From positions 11,981,992 through 12,045,991 of the forward strand of contig NC_079424.1 of NCBI RefSeq assembly GCF_026213295.1: 64,000 nucleotides of DNA, read 5' to 3'. Position 1 is the stretch's first letter, and each line of letters starts with the position of its first letter. The notes under the pieces were generated by a model. It made no database searches. It was not told where the DNA came from and was given only the letters and a program-made list of their open reading frames with translations. Both the position numbers and the translations under genes were made by a program. This document shows, one piece after another, positions 29,840 to 64,000 of this stretch. The DNA comes from Gadus chalcogrammus. Its lineage: Eukaryota > Chordata > Actinopteri > Gadiformes > Gadidae.

Positions 29840-31868
29840 AACAGAATAGCAAAACATGATTTTATTAGCCACTTCAATGCCATGTTAGACGCATAAATGT
29901 TTTAGCTTTGACATCGGATCAATGGTTTCAGACAGTCTGTTAACAATAAATTACTGTGAAAGTGGACTGCACCTCAATACAGCATGTCCCTTTGTTTTCA
30001 TACCTAGATATACTAGGACCATTTTTCCCAACGGGGACCTCTGATTGGTCTCACTGGTAAATCCAGCGATCTGATAGGCACCAAAATCACATGTAACCAG
30101 AGAAGTGTGTCCTCAAACCAACCCTCCCAAAGCCATCCCCTGATAAGGCCACTGGCGACTGTACACAAAACAGAAAGAGCACACTGGCAAAACACACATA
30201 TACATTAGACAATGTAATCATCTTTCAACATTCACGTCGTCTCAGGAACGAGTGGGATTCAGGTACCATTGTGTTCTGAACGGGGGTATTTGAAAGCCTT
30301 GGTTTGGTTCGTGTCAATTTTGTCCAACATAGTGCACAGAGTTAAACTCTTCTGCAACTATTGTTCCTCCCTAAACACGAAACATACCGTCCCTGCCGGG
30401 GCAATGACAGTATGCCATTACAGTATTGTTACCAGATGGTGTTCAGACCAAAAATGCCTTAATACTGCCATTTTTCGTTCTAGAAACGCACAGCACGAGT
30501 GTTGAGGCTATGTAACAGCAGTAACAAAATTACTATTACATTAATGTATGACACCAGAATCCTTAAAAACGGTTCTCATGTGAACCTTAAAAGTCAACGT
30601 TTGCTACAATGTGTTTCTAGAGCAACAAATGCAACCCTCGACAGGCAAGATAACTAAATGTAATGGAACTACTAGGAATTCGGTTTCCTCCCGTATTGAA
30701 TAGCGAGAGAGAGATCCGTTCCCTTTCAGAGCTGGTGGAAGGCTTTAGCTGGTTCTGAGTTTGCGCCCCACATCTGGTCTCAAACCCGTGCCAAGGTTAG
30801 GCGGCTCTGGCCAGAATGCAGAAGGTAACAGGATGCGTGGTTGAGAGCCGTGCGCTCCAGGTGGTGCAAGGCGAATCGCTGAAGCCTCACAGGAACGTTC
30901 TGCTATCTAGAAACACTTGGAAGAGCTTTATGGTTCCGTATAAAAAACAAGTGGTGTGAACTCTGCCAGCGTCGGTGGCGTCTGCCTCCCGACAAACCCG
31001 GACAAACGATTGGCAGACCTGCTTACTTAGCAGGTTTCAGATGTGTTATCGGTACAAAAAAGTGCTTGAAAATAAAATGGTATTATTTGACCCCATATGT
31101 GTCTCGTACCATCTCGTCAGTGTAGCAACATCTTAACGTGGAAGCTCTTCCTTCATTTTGACAGCAGTGAGTGACAGAGTTTTTTCTGTACCATATGTCA
31201 ACGCACGTTCAATTGTTTCCATGGTGACGACTGAATGTATAATTGTTGACTTCGCTAACAACCACATCAAATGCCTGTTGATGCAAGACTTTTATGCCAA
31301 GTCCCATTTTTCTCGTTTTCTTTGATCATGCAATAAGGCACCGCAGCAGAATCTGGTAAAAGCTGAAAAGGGCTTGTTTTTTTGGAAAATACAAATAATC
31401 CCATCACTTCTGTCCATCATGCACAGAATAAATTCAATTCTCTCTTGTAAAAGTTATATAATATAAGAAAACTCTTATGTACAGCCAAATGTCCAAAAGG
31501 TAAAGTTCATTGTTTTTTTCCTCTCGCTTCCTCCTGCACACACACGCATACTGTACAATATTCCCTACATTTGCATGCTTCAAATGCAAGTCACATTATT
31601 TGGATGTAGGATTTAAATTGGTCACCTCCCAGGGGAAGGTTCTTAACGTAACACGCTCAGATGGGGCGCCACCCACACAAGCTCCGCCTTCAAATTCCGG
31701 AGTGCCACCCCTTCTCCTCCTCTTCCTCCCTCTCCATTTCCCCAAATCTTTGCAGGGGTTGGGGGGAGTCAGTTGGATCCAGGGATGGGGTGTGGTGGGG
31801 GTTGGGGGCGGGCATAGGCCTCAATTTGAGGTAGCGGTTCTATTCCCAGTGCAAAGATGAAGCTGCTG
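29840..31868 (-). other. lrig1: Probable LRIG1 3' UTR
   Basis: Non-coding, AT-rich and free of long repeats, unlike its surroundings. On the minus strand the first good AATAAA is at 29861-29866, about 2.0 kb after the stop. The lack of STR arrays over this stretch fits exonic sequence. The exact end is inferred. Confidence 0.5.
29861..29866 (-). terminator. Candidate poly(A) signal AATAAA for LRIG1
   Basis: TTTATT on the plus strand, read AATAAA on the LRIG1 strand. It is the only canonical signal I found between the stop and the SLC25A26 side. Confidence 0.4.
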
Positions 31869-54999
<23,131 letters not shown>

Positions 55000-55304
55000 C
55001 TAAAAAAGAAAAAAGGAAAAAGAGCAATGAACATCCAACGAACAGTTATTACTATGTACGCGAAAGTGGTAGATAGGCCATTCATAGTTCAAAACTGAAA
55101 CCATGGTGTTAGATTAAAAACAGGTAACAAAGGAACATCGACTGTTGCCCAACTGGATTAAATTTGTTAAATTGGAGGAATACCCCCCCCCCCCTTCCTC
55201 CCTCTCTCTGCTGGTTCCTCAGGAGGTTGTGTGTTTGAGAACACAGGAGTTCCTCTGCTCAGCAGCCCAGATCAATACTATTGATACAGCGGGTGTGTGT
55301 GTGT

Positions 55305-55342
<38 letters not shown>

Positions 55343-55699
55343 GCTGGCTCACTTCCCTAACAGCCCGAAGCCATTCATCTACACGGCGCTCAATTTGCAC
55401 TTAAGGCGAACAGCATATTTAATAGCTGGCACTTTACCTGGACAGCGGCTTATTAGAGAGTGATTTGTCAACTGGTATAGCGTTACCACCGCCGCCCAGA
55501 GACAGAGGGAGACGGAACAAACGAAAGGTAGTGTAGATCTGTGTGGATGTGATACACCTGGATTTCAGATAATAATTCCCACTCTATATGAAACTAATTT
55601 CCCTCTCATGCAAACCCAGTGCCAGCTCTCACTCACAAAATCACCCCCATACACACACACATCCTTAGTTCAGTAAGGCGGCTGCAGGTCATTATTTTG

Positions 55700-55702
<3 letters not shown>

Positions 55703-55777
<75 letters not shown>
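55703..55777. repeat. (TG)37 microsatellite
   Basis: 75-bp pure array. Confidence 0.99.
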
Positions 55778-55779
<2 letters not shown>

Positions 55780-58700
55780 AAGACCGAGGTAAACAATGCA
55801 AGCCCACTGTCCCTCGGTCCCAACTCGCGTCAGACCTGAGAGAGAAGGCCTGGGATTGTTTCACGGGGCTGCAAAGAAACCCCCGGTTGTTCATCCACTA
55901 GTGTATGTCCCGGACATGTACCCGACGCTCAACATTCCACCAGGTCCCACTATGGCCTCAAAAGACCACTGCAGGGCAGTCTGGGAGGGGGGCGGTCTGG
56001 AGAGGCATGGGTGAGGTATTGTTGGCACTCTTTCAGTACTGGTTAGTGTGCCCGAAAAGGATTCCAGAAGCCTTATTTAGTATGTTGTGAAACATATTGT
56101 GCCATAACATGTATCTGCGGCTTATTCTGTAAAAACGTATAAACAAAGATTGCAAAGATTCCACTGCTTGAGCCACACAAACATGTTTATTTGCACGAGA
56201 TTCATTTCAATCTCAGCCCAATGTTTGCCCCCCCCCCACACTGTTACAGTGGCTTTCCCTTTCCGCTCTCCCTGTGTATGATGACCACTCATCCCGACTC
56301 CCTTGTTCAACCTGGATTGTGTGACAGGATAATAGCAGAGCATGTGCCTGCCCTCCAGGCAGAGACCTGACAGGGAGGTGTGTGTGACATCATGATCATT
56401 CACTGCTGCACCTCCCACCATTGTGCCGCAGATCACTAAATCGTCGTCCGCTGCAATAGGAGGCAATTAACTTGTTATGCTGGAGCTAAGTGAAAAATCA
56501 CAGGGTTTTCCTGTGGAACGCCTGCCCAAGGGGGGGAGGAGGGCAGGGAGGAGGAGGTGAGTAAGCTGCCCTCACCACAACCATAGAGAGAGTGAGAACC
56601 GTCATCTGGTAAAACACTCAACAGTGTGTTTTCAACATAACAGGCATAGAATACCCCCTCCCCACCAAACACACACAAAGGCAAACAAGAATCCTACAGC
56701 AGCCACAAGACAGCAAGTCTGCTGGATTTCAGTACTGTAGCTTGTTATGCAATAAGGATAGGGCAACAACAGCAACATATGCTTACTTACTTAAGTAAAA
56801 AATATATATATATTTCATCATACAAATAGGGTTCAAAGTGAAAGGACAGGTATCTACGTCATTGGCATCATAAATGGATTTATTCGTCCATCCGTCTTCC
56901 AGGTTACCATAGTGTTAGCAGCCTGCCTCAGCAAGCAAAGTGCAAGGAAACGCTATATTTGCATGTCAAAGGACAACAAGATAGGAACTACGGAGATGTG
57001 AGAGCCTTAAAATAGATGAATGAAATTATTTAAATAGAAAGAGAGAAGGGGACACAAAACAACAAAAGACATTGGTAATCCCAGTTTCCTGGTGCTGAAG
57101 GTCAAACTAAACGGATCTTGTACATGGCGTGCGTGTGTGCGTGATCGTGTGAGATTGTGTGAAGTCCACCCAGTAACATCACACAAGAGGGGTGAGGCAC
57201 GCAGCGATCACTCAACTATTCGTCTTACCGCCTCACTCACCCAGAGTAATCTTTGTGCCGATCAGATAGGCAGGAAGATAAGGGTCACACCATTTTAACA
57301 CCTTCTGTAAGGCATGGAGATAACGCCCGTTTCCTTCTCATTCCTCTCTGTCTTGAGCTTGCAGTGGGGGTGGGGAGGGTGGGGGGGGGTGCCGCACCAA
57401 TACTAACTGTGTCTAATGCCTTTCAGACGACCCCTGAACTTGCTATTTTACAAGCATTCACCCCAATAGGATTGTGTTTAAACAGCACAAGAAAAGCTGG
57501 CTGTAATAGGCCATCCTTGATTGCAACTTATTTAAATATACAAACACACAGATTTAGCCAAAAATAATAATAATAACAGCCCATCTCCTTAAACTTATTT
57601 TTTATAAGACCTAAACCATCAGGAGACCAAGCGGTGATGAACTATAGCAAAATAAAACAATGCATGGAGTGTTGCAAAGAGTGCTTTCCATGGCAGGGTA
57701 CAATTAGAATGGCTGTTTAACAAGTCTGGGCTATTTATCCAAATGGGCATGGCTGTTTGACATTAGTCAGGTGAAATCTACGCCCCTAATCCCCACCCAA
57801 ACCCAGTGCTAGATTTGAGAAGTGTTAGAAGGATAAGAGATGTTAAATTTCGTAAACTGCATCCTTGGCTGAGTAGTTTGTCACTAAATGGTTTTACCAG
57901 CACATATAGTATAGTAGACATTTTAGCCCAAATGTGCCAGAACAGAAGCAGAGTTGGTATTGGTCCAGGGATGTACTCTCTACAAAGTACACTGCAAAGT
58001 ACACTAACTCAAACATGATAATCTACTCGCACATGCTAACATTTCACCAATGTTTTACATCTCCGTTCTCCCAGCTATCTGATAGCCATTGGTGACCACA
58101 GAAGTCAGGGTGACCTCTACTCCCTCAGCACTGTAGGGAGGCGTCGGTTTGGAGGGCAGCTGAAATCAGGGTGGGGGTGGTGGTGGTAATGGGGGGTAGG
58201 GAGAAGGAAGGTAAGGAAGTGCCCCACACTTTCAACACTGAACCCATTTAACAATGCCTAGCTCCCCAACCCCCTCCCCCAAGGCCCGTCATTAACACAT
58301 CAAATCTGGTTTGAGATTAAGGACAGAGAGGAGGAACTCTGCATTTAAAATGCATTCGACAAAGAGGAACCAAACCTCATCTCAACCAGGCCAATGACAC
58401 CGTGTTAAATCCTCCATTCTTTTGATTTGCCATCTGAGTCTGCGATTGCTGGGGGAAATGTAAAGCATTGGTTGCTTCTTAGAGAAGACACCTCACAGAA
58501 AATGGGGTCAGCCAGCAGTGAGTGTACCAAAGTTTCGACCACCTGTTGCCCCCCCGAGCACCAGAAAACCATTCAGCGAGCCGGCCGAACGGCCAGGTCA
58601 AACGACAACTGCCTGGGTCAGCAGAGCGGGTGGTAGAGGTCACCTGAAACAACCCAAATCTAGAACGTTCCCCCGGATGGTAGACAAGGCCCTAAAAAGA

Positions 58701-60844
58701 ACAAGGATAAACCAACCAAGTTCCCCTCAGCGAGTTAAATATAATGAAAACTAACCTACGCTATGGCGCAATTAAAACCGCTGCAGAAACCACAGACACA
58801 AAGCCCATGCCTTCCCATAATACCCATCACATTAAGGCTGTGTGAACTTTGCTCACTGCAAGCAGGAGGTGATCAGTTGTGACCTGGTCGGCGGCCGAAG
58901 GCTCTTTAATGTCCTCCATTTCGAAGTCATAAACTAGTGCAATGATAACCTGTATATGAGACAGATAATACACCCACGCACACACACATACTTCCTGCCA
59001 TAAAAATGGCACTTTATGGCCAGGTCGAAGAACAGTGATGGTGTACACAAAGCTAACACCAGCTCGAGGCCACCCTCCTTTTGTTTGTTTTTTACAAGCT
59101 CACCAACCGGAGAAACAGAGGCATGAGAAGGAAGAGCCGTGTCTAATCTTGAACTAACAAGACGCTAGAGGTCTGAGCTGCTACAAAAACCCACTGAAAC
59201 TGCGTTGATGATACATTGGATGTGTCAATGATAAAGTGGATGACATGTGGAGGTTCTGTCAGAGAATAGCTCCCCCTTGATCCCCACACCCTGTCCATAT
59301 GCTTAACCTGCAACCGAGATTCCAGGCAACAAATAAGAAGATCCTTACGGCACTTTGGAGATCAGAAAGGTTTCGGCACAGTGCTCTGTCTCCCTCTCTG
59401 AAGTTTCCCCACGCTGCAGACAAGGCGAGCGGGCTGGCGGGCGAGAGGCCCACATCTTGCAGCCATGTGGTCCGCTGCTAGCACTCTGTGGGCTGCCGGG
59501 GGACGGCCATTCCAAACAAACAGTGGAGGAGCTGGGAAGGAGAGTCCAGGCGAGCCCCAGGCCCCGAGCGTGAACCCCACAACCAGGACTGAGGACGCCA
59601 TGGCCAGACACAGGCGCACATGGTTCACAGCAACACAACTCTTGGGGAGGGTGTTGTTTATGCGTGTGCACGCGTGCTGTCTGCAGACATGCATGCACAC
59701 ACACACACACCAAACTTCAGCCCCATGGGGGCAGGGTTTTTAAGCATGGGAGCCTACTAATGTGTTTCAGACGCCACCAGACGACCTGATTAGTAGCAAC
59801 AGAAGGAAATGAGTGTACTTAATTCAACCGGAGGGCTAATGTAAATTCGGCATTAAGTGGAGCTGTTGTTCAACGCCTACCTGACTGCAAACCTTGCATT
59901 CTCTACTTCAAAAGGGAGGAAAGCCAATGATCGTGATATTATCAGTTTTCCCGCCTTTGTTCCTGTTTATTATGCAAGCAGACAGAACGCTGTGCTAATT
60001 TCAGCACAGCCAATACAAAGTGAAACAGGAGACAATTCGGCGCATGTCATGATTTGCAAACAGGTTAGAGGAGCCAAGATAGTCCTATACCTTCGGACAA
60101 TGAAGGATAATTTTGGTTTGAATATTTTTTGGCGTGTGGTATGTTATCACTCAGAACCTTGGCTTCTCTCTCACCAGGTTGCCTGCATTACAAAACGGGT
60201 GGGTGGGGGAGAGGGGGTTCTCCACTCGGCATTCGCAGTCTTGCATACGCTCTTTCCAGCTCACGCTTCCCCCCCCCCCCCCCATTCTCCAACAGCTTCT
60301 CCAGATTTCCAAACTCTTACCAGATGTAGAGAATTCACAGATGATTCATCGATCAAACCCACTTTGTAGACACCGACTCCGCAGGGAGAGGGAGCAGGGG
60401 GGGGGATAAGTTGGCGCCCCAAAGTGTCTTAACAAAAAGGCTGTCTATTCTGCTGACTGGATTCTATTCTGCTGACTGGATTCCTGTGGGATGACTTGTG
60501 GCAGCAGCTGTTTGATTGTCATGGAAGCCAGTGCAGGACCATAAGCTCAGCCCATAACTTCATGTTAGTGTCGTCCTTTTGTCTGTCCTTACGAAAGTTG
60601 GAGTCTGACCTGGGCTTCTCCTTTGCCAGTTCTTCTCGTCGTCCAGTAATCAAAATAAGCTGCCCTCCCATTTACAGGGGAGACGCGTAGCCCACGTTTT
60701 TCCTGAAGGAGTATCTTTAATAGTGTAATAGCATACATTTATTAGTCATTCGTTATCTGATTACAATTTTGTTATCGCTATTGTGACTATGATGTAGATG
60801 TAGAAAAAGACCCCCCTCATGACTAACCTAGTCATGTGACCCAA

Positions 60845-60989
<145 letters not shown>

Positions 60990-62478
60990 ACAGTAAAGCT
61001 TCTCTTCCCAGCAGCATGCCCATTTTAAAATGGCGAGGGTCGGGAGGAGGGGGAAGCAGCGGGCCCCAGTCCTACTGTGTTTTGTTTTGGATCGGATCCC
61101 TTGCTCGTTTATGTGCCAGGTTCCTCCAAAAGGAGATTTAAGTTTACCGTTACCTAATGGCTTGAGTGAAGGACAGCTCTGTTCTTCTAGGCTAAAGAGC
61201 CAACAACGGCCCCGATAAGGGCAAAGAAAAAGTTAACAGCGCAACCATAACATCATCTTAAACCCCATTGGGAACCATCGGGACGGCCCTTTTCAGAAAT
61301 ACTGCCAGAGAACAGCGCAGTCACAAGGCTACAAACGCTTGGACAATAAACAAACTCAACGTAATCACTCCCCCGACCACAAGATTACAAGGCTGCGTAG
61401 CGAGAAATGCCCCAGAAACCACAAGGGCTCCAGAGTACCGCTGCTAAGAGCTGCTGCTGCTGCCGGAGCAACAACGCTGCTGAATTTTTCAAATTTCTGC
61501 CTTGGTGGTGACTCAAAGAAGAAACTGGAATCAGTCCTGTTCTCGCCTCACATCTGAACCCAGCATACAGGCATAGCACAGGCTCATGTGTCTGATGAAT
61601 AGCCAACGTGAATGTATACAAAGGCTTAGGCTAAAAGGTAAACACTGATGACAATGTCCTTCTTGGCACATGTTTTGGCTATTAAAAAAGAGAAAATTAA
61701 CATAGAGAGAAGAATTGTAAAAGGTTTAGAAAGAGCAAACCCTTCTCTTGTGTTGAATTAGTAGTTCTACCAAGACCTGACTGTCAAGCGGACCGTTTAT
61801 AGGGAAATCCTTGCCGCTGGGGGAGATGGCTTTGAACTGAGGCTGATGCCAGCAGCAGCACCAGACCATGACATTGACAAAACCCTTCCCATCAGCCCCC
61901 ACCATCACCACAAAGACCAGGTGATCTGAAACCCCACCCTGGTTGTGCCAAACCCCTAACCGGTCAAGCCACCAGACCCTGACAGGAAACCACCAAAACA
62001 AACCCACTTCCTGAGGGCAGAAGCCCAAATCCACTGGATATGGGTTATGTTTACTAATACAGAAGCTTTTCCTGACATTTATCACAGTCAAAGTGATGAA
62101 TGAATTGTGGGGGCCGACCGCCATTGTTGGGTTCAAGTCCTTTAGGTGACTACTCAGGCAAAACAGGGAATGGAAAGGGATAAGTTAAGATCAGTCTGCC
62201 CTTTGATGGGTGACACAAAACAATGTATAATTTGAAGGGAACTTATTTGAAAATAAAAGTTGAAAGAACAGTATAATACCTCAGATGGTAAAACAGTAGT
62301 AGTGGTTTACAAGTGGACAATAGGCTTTGCTTTATCTCCATATGAACGTTGTAATCACTGCACGCATTAGTCATGCTTTCATGTCTTTGCAAAATCCCAT
62401 TAACAAGATGGCATAGCAGGAAGAAAACCACTATTTAAACACATTACTAATGGTAACAATGGTAATGAACACCTTGTG

Positions 62479-62519
62479 TTAGCTTCTCACAGTATTATTA
62501 AAATACTGTGAGAAGCTAA
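62479..62519. repeat. Perfect 18-bp hairpin with 5-nt loop
   Basis: TTAGCTTCTCACAGTATT, loop ATTAA, then the exact inverse complement. Confidence 0.95.
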
Positions 62520-63409
62520 TGTTTATCAGTAATATATATATTGGACAGCACTCACTTGATGGCTTGGAAAAAGCTGAAGAGAGGGTTTAGGCTACATTTT
62601 ACCTTTCATGTGAAGCTTAAAATGTTATAACCCTTATAATAAAACCTCCTTACCAGCAATTATTCAGAGTTGAAGGGTTTTAAATGTAAAGACATTTTTT
62701 ATTGAGATTGTAGGGTTCTGATCAACAGTAAACGTTGACAAATTTACATTGTTAAATTAAGTATTTATATAAAATGTAGGCGTTCAAATGATACACAGTT
62801 GCTGAACTCTAAGACTGTGGTTGTCTTTGTACTGTTCATATGTCCAGGGTGAGTACATTGAGGTCAAGTAAGATTCATTTTTAACATTCAAAAGGAGAGT
62901 GCACTGTTGGAGTGGATTTATGCACAGCTTGTTATTGTTGACACCTAGCAGTAAACGATCAACCGCTTCTTCCACTCTGAGCTAAACAAACCGGCAACAG
63001 ACTCTAACAAACTCAAACTAACTCATCGACAAAGTCAGTGACGCTGCGGGGTTGGCGCTTGACTCTCTGGTGGCGGTGTCAGAGAGAAGGATGATTTCCG
63101 AGTTAGGGTTAGTATCATCTTGGACAGCGCCAACCTACTCCTTCAATTGATGGTCAAGCAAAGGAGTACATTCAGTGCAAGACTCCATGAGACACCGAGC
63201 ACAATAGGAAGTCATCCCTGCCAGTGACAATCAAACCTTTCAACTCGTCCCTCAAGAGTTTCAGACACTCCGAGTCAATAGACTGGCCTTTCTTATTTCA
63301 CCCGTCTGCAGCTACCCCATACATGTATCAATCAATAACAATTGATATGGTTAACTTAACCTTACAATAATTTTCTGCAATAATTCCCAGAAGATTTGTT
63401 ACTTATTTT

Positions 63410-63575
<166 letters not shown>

Positions 63576-64000
63576 CTGAAAAAAGGACAATAGACAAAAC
63601 TATTTCCAGCCGTCCTGGTTTCTGCTCTGTGTTGTTGTTTTTTTTATCAATGCTCTCCCATCCTGGGACCGTTGGTTTGGACAGGTTCCTGGGGTAAAAA
63701 TAAACCTATCACGAGCTGTGAAGTAAGTGGCCTAAATTGTCTGTCCTAGTCAAGCTAACCCATCTCTCATTTGACGAGTGTGCTGCCCGATTTGGTACAG
63801 CACAGCATTCTAGTATTGGCATGACACTACACGTTTTACTACATGGGAAATTAATTATGAAAAGCAGTTCAAAGCAGTATTCACTCTGTTTTGTCATATC
63901 TAGCAGACCTGAAACTTTACAAACTCTACTTCATTGTACATAACTTGCTCAAGGCACTTGTAATGGGGACACATTCAGAAACTACTGAAATACTTCACTA

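Noticed and set aside
59857..60369. 170-codon plus-strand frame in LRIG1 intron 1
   Set aside because: It runs through a C homopolymer, has no family features and no conserved splice context.
63930..63965. Fragment 'tgctcaaggcacttgtaatgggg' resembling a fish SINE body
   Set aside because: Too short and at the window edge, so it cannot be supported as an element.

Overview
The window is vertebrate, almost certainly teleost, nuclear DNA. It holds parts of two spliced genes that converge tail to tail. The plus-strand gene is the mitochondrial S-adenosylmethionine carrier SLC25A26: its last five coding exons lie between 12318 and 27989, and the 5' exons fall off the left edge. The minus-strand gene is LRIG1, a membrane protein with leucine-rich repeats and Ig domains: 17 coding exons lie between 54999 and 31869, and only the first exon (signal peptide and LRR N-cap) falls off the right edge. 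Both were identified by reading exons with GT/AG borders and matching phases. The spliced frames run unbroken: 351 nt for SLC25A26 and 2992 nt (996 codons plus stop) for LRIG1. The two genes have the same order and convergent orientation in human 3p14, which supports the orthology.

Layout. 1-12317 is SLC25A26 intron. It carries a 1.2-kb near-perfect fold-back element (566-1794) and many long dinucleotide arrays. 12318-27989 holds the five exons in introns packed with (CA/GT)n, (CT)n and (TTTC)n arrays and a 16-unit, 36-bp minisatellite. 27990-29860 is the SLC25A26 3' UTR plus short intergenic DNA with a 37-bp minisatellite. About 29840-31868 is the probable LRIG1 3' UTR. 31869-54999 is the LRIG1 body. 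55000-64000 is LRIG1 intron 1 with no recognisable exon.

Nearly all other open frames are shadows of the exons or readings of dinucleotide repeats (CVCV, HTHT, SLSL, RERE). About 26 simple-sequence arrays of 60 bp or more add up to roughly 3 kb, near 5% of the window. They cluster in the SLC25A26 half. This extreme short-tandem-repeat load is a known trait of cod-like fishes (Gadiformes), so a gadiform source is a reasonable inference but not proven.

The two proteins do not work together. SLC25A26 supplies S-adenosylmethionine to mitochondria. LRIG1 is known in mammals as a feedback inhibitor of ErbB and other receptor tyrosine kinases. The most interesting observations are the fold-back element, repeat arrays that lie at splice sites (CT as polypyrimidine tract, CA right after donors, C16-C20 runs before acceptors), and a histidine-rich LRIG1 tail partly coded by a G-rich repeat. 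No bacterial, phage or CRISPR feature is present.
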